Source of the DNA: Actinomycetes bacterium
Lineage (GTDB): Bacteria > Actinomycetota > Actinomycetes > Actinomycetales > Dermatophilaceae
NCBI GenBank assembly: GCA_023451855.1
Contig: JAEXXY010000144.1
Location: 1 to 8,816, forward strand
DNA: 8,816 bases
Direction of reading: 5' to 3'
This document shows positions 1 through 5,885 of this stretch, piece after piece. The first letter of the stretch is position 1, and the number at the start of each line of letters is the position of its first letter. A model generated the notes under the pieces. It saw only the letters and a program-made list of their open reading frames with translations, was not told where the DNA came from and did no database searches. Made by a program: the position numbers and the translations under genes.

Positions 1-407
1 GACCGGGCCAGCTGCCAGTGCTCGTAGTCGGCGCTCTCCCGGGCCGGTTCGAGACAGACGTCGTCACCGCCGTAGGACACGACCGCGAAGCGCGGCCGCC
101 GGTCCGGCACCCACGTGCGGTGGTCCGGCGGCCAGACCGCCGGGAGCAGGGCCGTCTCCGCTCCGTCCATCCCGGTCGGAAGGGGGTGCCATCCCGCCGC
201 CGTGAGCGCCGCCACCTCCGGCAGGTCCGCGGCTCCCGGAACGCTCGACCGGTCGCCCCCTGCCACGACGAGCTCCTCGCCCGTCTCGAAGTGCGCCAGC
301 ATGCGCGCGAACGAGTCGGGCAACGGCGACAGGTCGGCCTCGGCGACGGCGGGTGGTTCGTGGCGACCCCAGGGGTCCCCCGACGCGTCGGGCGCCTCCT
401 CGCTCAT
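1..407 (-). CDS. Hypothetical protein, 3' end outside window
   Basis: An open frame runs without a stop from an ATG at 407 to the left edge, giving 135 residues of an incomplete protein. It begins MSEEAPDASGDPWGR and its last visible residues are ESADYEHWQLAR. The N-terminal 30 residues are acidic and proline-rich and probably disordered. The later part has folded character, with several Trp residues and a strand-like segment RFAVVSYGGDDVCLE near residues 108-122. I do not recognise a family. Codon third positions are almost all G or C, which supports real coding. The start overlaps the stop of the 48-residue gene upstream (ATGA). No clear ribosome binding site precedes it, so translation is probably coupled to that gene. 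The true length and function cannot be judged because the 3' end is missing. Confidence 0.7.
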   Translation of the reverse strand, partial: MSEEAPDASGDPWGRHEPPAVAEADLSPLPDSFARMLAHFETGEELVVAGGDRSSVPGAADLPEVAALTAAGWHPLPTGMDGAETALLPAVWPPDHRTWVPDRRPRFAVVSYGGDDVCLEPARESADYEHWQLAR

Positions 408-550
408 GCCGAGGGAGGCGCGGTGGCGTCCGGCGGATCGACCGACGGGTCAGGCGCGTCGCGGACGTCCGCGATCTGCTCCTCGGGACGCGGCGGGACG
501 TTCTGGTCGTCCTCGAGCACCTCGAGCTCGTGGTCTGGCTGCACGCTCAT
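404..550 (-). CDS. Small acidic proline-rich protein, 48 aa, unknown function
   Basis: This short frame encodes 48 residues starting MSVQPDHELEVLEDDQN and ending ATAPPSA. It is rich in Asp, Glu and Pro, has no Cys, no membrane segment and no signal peptide, and is probably largely disordered. A good Shine-Dalgarno sequence, GGAGG, lies six bases before the ATG. The stop overlaps the start of the next gene as ATGA, the usual arrangement of a translationally coupled pair. High G/C at codon third positions supports it as a real gene. I do not recognise a family. It could be a small partner or regulator of the downstream protein, or an acidic leader whose translation matters more than its product. 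Those roles are guesses from position only. Confidence 0.6.
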   Translation of the reverse strand: MSVQPDHELEVLEDDQNVPPRPEEQIADVRDAPDPSVDPPDATAPPSA

Positions 551-779
551 GGATGCCTCCTCGTCGCCTCCAGCCTAGGCCTCGCGGCGGCGTTCCACAT
601 GCTGGTCGACGCTCCTGAATGATGAGACCGCCGTCCCGTACGGACCGCTCTGTCCCCGGCCCGGGGCGCCCTTTGTCGTGCTCGTCCCCGGTCTTCGTCC
701 GTTCGCCCACCCCCTCCGTGCCCGGGCGGGACGCTGGGCAGATGCCCTGGAGACGCCGGGGCACTGAGGAGCAAGGGCC
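551..779. promoter_or_regulatory. Divergent intergenic promoter region
   Basis: These 229 bases separate two divergently transcribed genes, so promoters for both should lie here. On the minus strand a TANNNT-type -10 candidate, TAGGCT, occupies 572-577, about 21 bases before the ATG at 550; no good -35 stands at the expected distance. An 8-bp palindrome, GCCTAGGC, covers 573-580, and another, CCGTACGG, covers 636-643. Either could be an operator, but short palindromes are common in GC-rich DNA. I could not identify a convincing promoter for the plus-strand gene. Confidence 0.4.
766..771 (+). promoter_or_regulatory. Ribosome binding site of ScyD/ScyE-like gene
   Basis: GAGGAG is a strong Shine-Dalgarno match eight bases before the ATG at 780. 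It supports that ATG as the start, which also places a clean signal peptide at the N-terminus. Confidence 0.7.
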
Positions 780-1778
780 ATGAAGAAACTCATCTCATGG
801 ATCGCCGCCCTGGTGGCGGCGCTGACGGTGGTGGTCGCGCCACCGACGACGTGGGCGTCGCAGCAGCCGAGGCACCCGACCCACCCGACCCACCCGCCGG
901 CGCCGCACCTGCTGGCCTCCGGCCTGCAGGGGGCCTTCGGGAGCACCATCGGTCCCGACGGCGCTCTCTACGTCGCCGAAGGGGTCGCCGGCCGGATCAG
1001 CCGCATCGACCGCCACACCGGAGTACGCACGACGTTCGCGAGCGGCCTCCCGAAGCAGAAGAACCCTCCGGGCATCGGCGGCGTCATGGACGTCGCCTTC
1101 CTCGACGGCAAGGCGTACGCCCTCGTCGCCCTCGTGGGCCCCGAGGTCGGCGGAACGGCGGTGGACGGGATCTACCGCATCGACGGCCGGCACCACTCCA
1201 CCGTCGTCGCCGACATCGGCGCGTGGTCGCGCAGCCACCCGCCGAAGACCGAGTTCTTCATCCCGTCCGGCGTGCAGTTCGCGATGCTGCCCTACCGCGG
1301 CGCCTTCCTCGTCACCGACGGCCACCACAACCGGGTGCTGCAGGTGACGCTCTGCGGTGCCATCCGGGAGGTCCAGACGCTCCCCGACGTCGTGCCGACC
1401 GGCCTGACGTCGCGAGGCGGACGCGTCTACCTGGCGCTCGCCGGGCCGACGCCGCACCTGCCCGCAGACGGCCGGGTCGTGACCTTCGGCAAGCACTTCG
1501 CGCCGGCCACCCAGGTGGCGGCAGGAGCGCGCCTGGCCGTCGACGTCAAGTTCGGGCCCGGTTCGCGGCTGTACGTGCTGAGCCAGGGCTACTTCGTGCC
1601 CGGGCACCCGGCCGGCTCGCCAGCCGAGCCGAACACCGGCGCGCTGATGCGCGTCACCCACGACGGGTCGATGACGCCCGTCGCCACCGGCCTGGACCGG
1701 CCGGTGTCCTTCCAGGTCGTCGGGCACACGGCCTACGTCGTGACGCTCGGCAACGAGGTCTGGACGATCCGCCTCTGA
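780..1778 (+). CDS. Secreted ScyD/ScyE family beta-propeller protein
   Basis: The 332-residue product looks like a secreted NHL/SMP-30-like beta-propeller of the ScyD/ScyE family, whose biochemical role is poorly known. Residues 1-26 form a classic Sec signal peptide: Lys-Lys, a long Ala/Val core, then a likely cleavage after TWA. A Pro/His-rich linker (HPTHPTHPP, about 32-40) follows. The rest shows repeated propeller-blade signatures: GPDGALYVAE (58-67), a second around 106-116, GAFLVTDGHHNRVLQV (174-189), GGRVYLAL (213-220), GPGSRLYVLSQG (259-270) and a last blade at 313-330. The family name comes from scytonemin gene clusters of cyanobacteria, but many actinobacterial members have no link to that pigment, and none is suggested here. 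A single Cys (192) excludes an internal disulfide. It appears monocistronic and converges on era. Confidence is good for fold and secretion, low for function. Confidence 0.8.
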   Translation: MKKLISWIAALVAALTVVVAPPTTWASQQPRHPTHPTHPPAPHLLASGLQGAFGSTIGPDGALYVAEGVAGRISRIDRHTGVRTTFASGLPKQKNPPGIGGVMDVAFLDGKAYALVALVGPEVGGTAVDGIYRIDGRHHSTVVADIGAWSRSHPPKTEFFIPSGVQFAMLPYRGAFLVTDGHHNRVLQVTLCGAIREVQTLPDVVPTGLTSRGGRVYLALAGPTPHLPADGRVVTFGKHFAPATQVAAGARLAVDVKFGPGSRLYVLSQGYFVPGHPAGSPAEPNTGALMRVTHDGSMTPVATGLDRPVSFQVVGHTAYVVTLGNEVWTIRL

Positions 1779-1785
1779 GTCACCC

Positions 1786-1820
1786 GCCGGTGCGGTCGGC
1801 TCGCCGACGACCGCGCCGGT
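1786..1820. terminator. GC-rich hairpin, candidate bidirectional terminator
   Basis: CCGGTGCGGTCG at 1787-1798 can pair with CGACCGCGCCGG at 1808-1819 through 12 base pairs, one of them a G-U wobble, with a nine-base loop. It starts eight bases after the stop of the plus-strand propeller gene and lies 68 bases beyond the era stop on the other strand, so it is placed to end both convergent transcripts. There is no T-tract, so it is not a canonical intrinsic terminator; hairpins without a T-tract are often proposed to serve in high-GC actinobacteria. Confidence 0.45.
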
Positions 1821-1829
1821 CACCGCACG

Positions 1830-1859
1830 ATCGGACGGCGCGACGCATCGGACGGCGCG
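1830..1859. repeat. 13-bp direct repeat, two copies
   Basis: ATCGGACGGCGCG occurs at 1830-1842 and again at 1847-1859, separated by four bases (period 17). It lies in the gap between the convergent propeller gene and era. Only two copies are present, with no associated open frame. It may be a small tandem duplication. Confidence 0.6.
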
Positions 1860-1887
1860 GCCAGCGCACGGGACGCGCCGGGACGCC

Positions 1888-2868
1888 TCAGAAGCCGAGA
1901 CGCTGGAGCTGCTTGGGGTCGCGCTGCCAGTCCTTGGCGACCTTGACGTGCAGGTCGAGGAAGACCTTCTGCCCGAGCAGCGCCTCGATGCCCTTGCGGG
2001 CGTTGGTGCCGACCTCACGCAGGCGCGAGCCTCCCCGGCCGATGACGATCGCCTTCTGGCTCGGCCGCTCGACGAAGACGTTGACCCTGACGTCGAGCAG
2101 TGGCTTGTCCGCCGGGCGGTCCTCGCGCGGCACCATCTCCTCGACGACGACGGCCAGCGAGTGCGGCAGCTCGTCGCGCACGCCCTCGAGCGCCGCCTCG
2201 CGGACGAGCTCGGCGATCATGACCGCCTCCGGCTCGTCGGTGAGGACGCCGTCGGGGTAGAGCTGGGGCGACACCGGCAGGTAGGAGGCGAGGAGGTCGC
2301 GCACCTGCTCGACCTGCTCGCCCGACACCGCCGAGCACGGGATGATCGCGTCCCACTCCCCCAGCTGGTCGATGGCGATGAGGTGCTCGGCGAGGCGGTC
2401 GCGGTCGACGGCGTCGGCCTTGGTGGCGATGGCCACGACCGGCCGCCGGCGCACCGAACGCAGCTCCTTGAGCTCGTTGGCGATGAACGCGTCGCCCGGG
2501 CCCGGGCGCTGGTCGGCCGGGAGGCAGAAGCCGATGACGTCGACCTCGAGGAGGGTCTCGCGGACGAGGTCGTTGAGCCGCTCGCCGAGCAGCGTGCGCG
2601 GCTTGTGCAGGCCCGGGGTGTCGACGAGAATCAGCTGCGCCGCCGGCGTCGTGGCGACACCCCGGATCGTGTGCCGGGTGGTCTGCGGCTTGGAGCTCGT
2701 GATGGCCACCTTCTGCCCGACGAGGGCGTTGGTCAGCGTCGACTTGCCGGCGTTGGGGCGGCCCACGAGACAGGCGAACCCGGCCCGGTAGGGCTCGTCG
2801 GTGCCCGGGCTGCCAGTGCTGCCCGTTCCGCTGCCGGTGCCGTCGTCAGTGCCCGCTCGCGTGGCCAT
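1888..2868 (-). CDS. era: GTPase Era
   Basis: Era is a GTPase that binds the 3' end of 16S rRNA and checks 30S subunit assembly. The 326-residue product has the full layout. The P-loop GRPNAGKS is at 36-43, the switch I motif QTTRHT at 62-67, DTPG at 83-86, TKAD at 149-152 and the G5 SA at 179-180. A C-terminal KH domain contains VIGRGGSRLREVG at 275-287. The G4 motif is TKAD rather than NKxD, a substitution I believe is common in actinobacterial Era. Compared with the roughly 300 residues usual for the family, it carries about 25 extra N-terminal residues rich in Gly, Ser and Thr. The ATG at 2868 follows a good GGAGG site, and the upstream corC frame overlaps the era start by 23 bases. It is the last gene of the operon. 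Confidence 0.97.
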   Translation of the reverse strand: MATRAGTDDGTGSGTGSTGSPGTDEPYRAGFACLVGRPNAGKSTLTNALVGQKVAITSSKPQTTRHTIRGVATTPAAQLILVDTPGLHKPRTLLGERLNDLVRETLLEVDVIGFCLPADQRPGPGDAFIANELKELRSVRRRPVVAIATKADAVDRDRLAEHLIAIDQLGEWDAIIPCSAVSGEQVEQVRDLLASYLPVSPQLYPDGVLTDEPEAVMIAELVREAALEGVRDELPHSLAVVVEEMVPREDRPADKPLLDVRVNVFVERPSQKAIVIGRGGSRLREVGTNARKGIEALLGQKVFLDLHVKVAKDWQRDPKQLQRLGF

Positions 2869-4162
2869 GGGCCTCCTCCGTCTCGCTCGTCTCGGCGCCA
2901 GTGTCCTCCACGTGCGCCCGGTGCACGATGACCGACGCGACGCGGTGGCGGCGTCCGGCCATCCGCTCGGCCGTCAGCTCCAGGCCCGCGATGCTGCCGG
3001 TCGAACCGACGATGGGGACCCGTCCGATGACCTTGGTCAGCAGCCCGCCGACGGTGTCCACGTCGTCCTCGTCGATCGTCACGTCGAACAGCTCGGCGAG
3101 GTCGTCGATGTCCATCGACGCCGGCACGCGCAGCGTGCCGTCCTCGAGCTGCTCGACGCCGGGTGCCTCGCGGTCGTGCTCGTCGGCGATCTCGCCGACG
3201 ATCTCCTCGATGATGTCCTCGATGGTCACGAGGCCAGCGGTGCCGCCGTACTCGTCGACGACGATCGCGAAGTGGTTCTGCTCCTGCTGCATCTCGCGCA
3301 GCAGGTCGTCGACCGGCTTGCTCTCGGGCACGAAGTGCATCGGTCGCATCACCTCGGTCGCGAGGTGCTTGGCGTCCTCCGGGGCAGCCGTGAGGCGTCT
3401 CGCGACGTCCTTGAAGTAGAGCAGGCCGCGCACGTCGTCGCTGTCCTCGCCCACGACGGGGATGCGGGAGAAGCCCGAGCGCAGGAACAGCGACATGGCG
3501 CTGCGCAGCGTCTTGTCGGCGTCGAGGGTCACCATGTCGGTGCGCGGCACCATGACCTCGCGGGCCACGGTGTCCCCGAGCTCGAAGACCGAGTGGATCA
3601 TCTCCCGCTCGTCCTGCTCGATGACGTCGGACTCACCGGCGATGTCGACGAGGTCGCGCAGCTCGGACTCGGTCTGGAACGGCCCGTCGGAGTAGCCCCG
3701 GCCCGGGGTCACGGCGTTGCCGAGCACGACGAGGAGCTTGGCCACCGGGCCCAGGACCCGGCGCAGGCCGACGGCGAACGGTGCGCTCCACAGCGCGACG
3801 GTGTCGTAGTTCTGCCGGCCCAGGGTTCGTGGCGACACCCCGACGACGACGAACGAGACGACCGCCATGATCGCGATGCTGATCAGGGCCCGCCCCCACG
3901 TGGAGGTGACCGCACCGGCGACGGCCAGCGTGACGAGCACGGCGGTGGTGGCCTCGGCGACGACGCGCAGGAAGGCGATGACGGCGAGGTAGGCGGGTGA
4001 GTCGGCGACGACGGTCAGCAGCGACTTGGCACCGGACCGGCCCTCGTCCCAGAGCTCCTGGGCGCGCACCCGCGACATGCGGAAGATGGCGGCCTCGGAG
4101 GCGGACAGGACGAAGGCGACGACGATGCTGATGAGCGCCGGGAGGACGAGCTGCGGTAGCAC
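2846..4162 (-). CDS. CorC/HlyC-type CBS-domain membrane protein (CNNM family)
   Basis: This 438-residue protein belongs to the hemolysin/CorC family, in which several members are linked to magnesium or cobalt transport. The N-terminal DUF21/CNNM domain has about four membrane segments, near residues 4-25, 57-82, 91-110 and 122-150. A linker with EQDEREMIHSVFELGD (182-197) and REVMVPRTDM (201-210) leads into two CBS domains, about 200-258 and 265-325, the second with VVDEYGGTAGLVTIED. A CorC_HlyC domain follows at about 340-416. The tail is His-rich (HGHASGH). The start is GTG, seven bases after the ybeY stop, with only a weak GAGG site, and the 3' end overlaps era. Despite the common name, haemolysis is not implied. 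Placement between ybeY and era matches many genomes; ybeX is the E. coli counterpart of the soluble part. The transported ion is not visible from sequence. Confidence 0.93.
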   Translation of the reverse strand: MLPQLVLPALISIVVAFVLSASEAAIFRMSRVRAQELWDEGRSGAKSLLTVVADSPAYLAVIAFLRVVAEATTAVLVTLAVAGAVTSTWGRALISIAIMAVVSFVVVGVSPRTLGRQNYDTVALWSAPFAVGLRRVLGPVAKLLVVLGNAVTPGRGYSDGPFQTESELRDLVDIAGESDVIEQDEREMIHSVFELGDTVAREVMVPRTDMVTLDADKTLRSAMSLFLRSGFSRIPVVGEDSDDVRGLLYFKDVARRLTAAPEDAKHLATEVMRPMHFVPESKPVDDLLREMQQEQNHFAIVVDEYGGTAGLVTIEDIIEEIVGEIADEHDREAPGVEQLEDGTLRVPASMDIDDLAELFDVTIDEDDVDTVGGLLTKVIGRVPIVGSTGSIAGLELTAERMAGRRHRVASVIVHRAHVEDTGAETSETEEAHGHASGH

Positions 4163-4169
4163 GCTGGCC

Positions 4170-4637
4170 TCAGGCGCCGGGACGGTTGCGGGTCGCGAGG
4201 AAGGTCAGCAGCAGCTGGCGCTGCAGCTCGAACATCTCGCGCTCCTCGTCCGGCTCGGCGTGGTCGTAGCCGAGCAGGTGCAGGATGCCGTGCGTCGTCA
4301 GCAGGAGCATCTCCTCGATCGGGGCGTGCCCCGCCTCGACCGCCTGCTTCGTCGCCACCGACGGGCACAGGACGATGTCGCCGAGCGTGCCCTCCTCCGG
4401 CTCCTGGCCCTCGCGGCCGGGGCGCAGCTCGTCCATCGGGAAGCTCATGACGTCGGTCGGCCCGGGCAGGTCCATCCACTGCACGTGGAGGACCTCCATC
4501 GCCGGCTCGTCGACGAGCTTGATGCAGAGGTCGGCCTGCGGGTGCACCCGCATCTGCTCCATGACGTACTTCGCGCACGCCAGCAGCTCGAGCTCGTCGA
4601 CGTCGGCGTCTGTCTCGTTGAGGACGTCGATGCTCAC
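4170..4637 (-). CDS. ybeY: Endoribonuclease YbeY, rRNA maturation factor
   Basis: YbeY is a metal-dependent RNase needed for 16S rRNA 3' end maturation and ribosome quality control. The product has 155 residues, normal for the family. The signature HGILHLLGYDH covers 116-126, with His116, His120 and His126 as the metal ligands. The conserved TDVMSFPMDE (61-70) and GDIVLC (86-91) are also present. The start is GTG at 4637, preceded by GGGAGG at a seven-base spacing, and it overlaps the phoH stop by four bases (GTGA), which suggests translational coupling. The pairing with phoH upstream and corC downstream is the same as ybeZ-ybeY-ybeX in E. coli, where YbeZ and YbeY are reported to interact. 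Confidence 0.96.
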   Translation of the reverse strand: MSIDVLNETDADVDELELLACAKYVMEQMRVHPQADLCIKLVDEPAMEVLHVQWMDLPGPTDVMSFPMDELRPGREGQEPEEGTLGDIVLCPSVATKQAVEAGHAPIEEMLLLTTHGILHLLGYDHAEPDEEREMFELQRQLLLTFLATRNRPGA

Positions 4638-5872
4638 GCGCCGGCCTCCCGGGCGTCGCCGGCCCGGTCCGGTGCGACGGTGCGCTCGGTCTCCCGCGCC
4701 CGTTCGCGTCCGCGGTCCCTGCCCCGGTCGCGAGGCTCGCGACGCTCGTCCCGACGCGCGTCGCGGCGCTGGGCCGCCCGGCGCTCCTGGCGTGAGGAGC
4801 TGCGGTCGTAGGCGTCGACGATGGCGCTGACGAGGCGGTGGCGCACGACGTCGTGGGAGGTCAGCTCGGCGAAGTGGATGTCCTCGACGCCGTCGAGGAT
4901 GTCGCGCACGACCATGAGCCCCGAGTGGGTGCCACCGGGCAGGTCGACCTGCGTGATGTCGCCGGTGACGACCATCTTGCTGCCGAACCCGAGACGCGTC
5001 AGGAACATCTTCATCTGCTCGCTCGAGGTGTTCTGGGCCTCGTCGAGGATGATGAACGCGTCGTTGAGCGACCGGCCGCGCATGTACGCCAGCGGCGCCA
5101 CCTCGATGGTCCCCGACGCCATGAGCTTGGGGATCGTCTCGGGCGAGACCATGTCGTGCAGCGCGTCGTACAGGGGGCGCAGGTACGGGTCGATCTTATC
5201 GTTGAGGGTGCCGGGCAGGAAGCCGAGCCGCTCACCCGCCTCGACGGCCGGACGCGTCAGGATGATCCGGTTGACCTGCTTGGCCTGCAGCGCCGCAACG
5301 GCCTTGGCCATCGCCAGGTAGGTCTTGCCCGTGCCGGCGGGGCCGATGCCGAAGACGATGGTGTGCTCGTCGATGGCGTCGACGTAACGCTTCTGGTTGA
5401 GGGTCTTCGGTCGGATCGTGCGGCCGCGGTTGCTGATGATGTTCATCGTCAGCACGTCCGCGGGGCGCTCCTTGGTCTGGCTGCGCAGCATCGCGATCGA
5501 GCGCTCGACGGCATCCCGGTTGAGCGGCTGGCCGGTGGCCACGATGGTGAGCAGCTCGTCGAGGAGGCCGTCGATGATGTCGAGCTCGCCGGCCGGGCCG
5601 GAGAACGTCATCGCGTTGCCGCGCACGTGGGTGTCGACGAGCGGGAACTGGCGCTCCATGGTGCGCAGCAGCTCGTCGCGCGGGCCGAGGAGGGTGACCA
5701 TCTCGACCGGCGGTGGGATCTCCCTCGTCAGGACGGGTCCGCTCGGAGCGCTCGTCGCTCTCGGTGCGCTCGCACCTGCCGGGCCGGTGGGCTCGACGCC
5801 GTGGGAGGCGTCGGAGCTGTCGGGAGTGTCGGGACTGTCGGGCGCGTGGCCGCGTGGCGATGGGTCGTTCAT
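4634..5872 (-). CDS. PhoH family ATPase (PhoH-like/YbeZ)
   Basis: The 412-residue product is a cytoplasmic P-loop ATPase of the PhoH family, thought to act on RNA together with YbeY. Walker A, GPAGTGKT, is at 177-184 and Walker B, IILDEAQN, at 274-281. Other family motifs are ILTRPAVEAGERLGFLPG (204-221), YMRGRSLNDAF (263-273) and VVTGDITQVDLP (301-312). A KH-like segment lies near 58-108. The first 50 residues are Ser/Pro/Asp-rich and disordered. The last 55 are an Arg/Asp/Glu tail with repeated RR, RD and RE pairs, longer than I expect for the family. I chose ATG at 5872. An in-frame GTG at 5881, five bases after the preceding stop, would add three residues, and neither has a strong ribosome site. 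The 3' end overlaps ybeY by GTGA. The name reflects phosphate starvation in E. coli, but nothing here shows that regulation. Confidence 0.95.
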   Translation of the reverse strand: MNDPSPRGHAPDSPDTPDSSDASHGVEPTGPAGASAPRATSAPSGPVLTREIPPPVEMVTLLGPRDELLRTMERQFPLVDTHVRGNAMTFSGPAGELDIIDGLLDELLTIVATGQPLNRDAVERSIAMLRSQTKERPADVLTMNIISNRGRTIRPKTLNQKRYVDAIDEHTIVFGIGPAGTGKTYLAMAKAVAALQAKQVNRIILTRPAVEAGERLGFLPGTLNDKIDPYLRPLYDALHDMVSPETIPKLMASGTIEVAPLAYMRGRSLNDAFIILDEAQNTSSEQMKMFLTRLGFGSKMVVTGDITQVDLPGGTHSGLMVVRDILDGVEDIHFAELTSHDVVRHRLVSAIVDAYDRSSSRQERRAAQRRDARRDERREPRDRGRDRGRERARETERTVAPDRAGDAREAGA

Positions 5873-5885
5873 CTCGCCCACGAGT

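Noticed and set aside
573..580. GCCTAGGC palindrome, with CCTAGG also at 7838-7843, as a shared operator for both divergent regions
   Set aside because: The common core is only six bases and also occurs inside the S10 coding sequence near 7069-7074, so shared regulation is not supported.
795..2018. A 407-residue open frame on the minus strand opposite the propeller gene
   Set aside because: It is a shadow of the plus-strand gene and the era 3' end in GC-rich DNA. The product is Arg/Gly/Asp-rich with no domain, while the opposite strand encodes a signal peptide, propeller motifs and a good ribosome site.
1948..4000. Long plus-strand open frames (327 and 399 residues) across era and corC
   Set aside because: Their products are low-complexity Val/Asp/Arg/His strings caused by GC-biased codons on the other strand, where Era and CorC motifs are complete.
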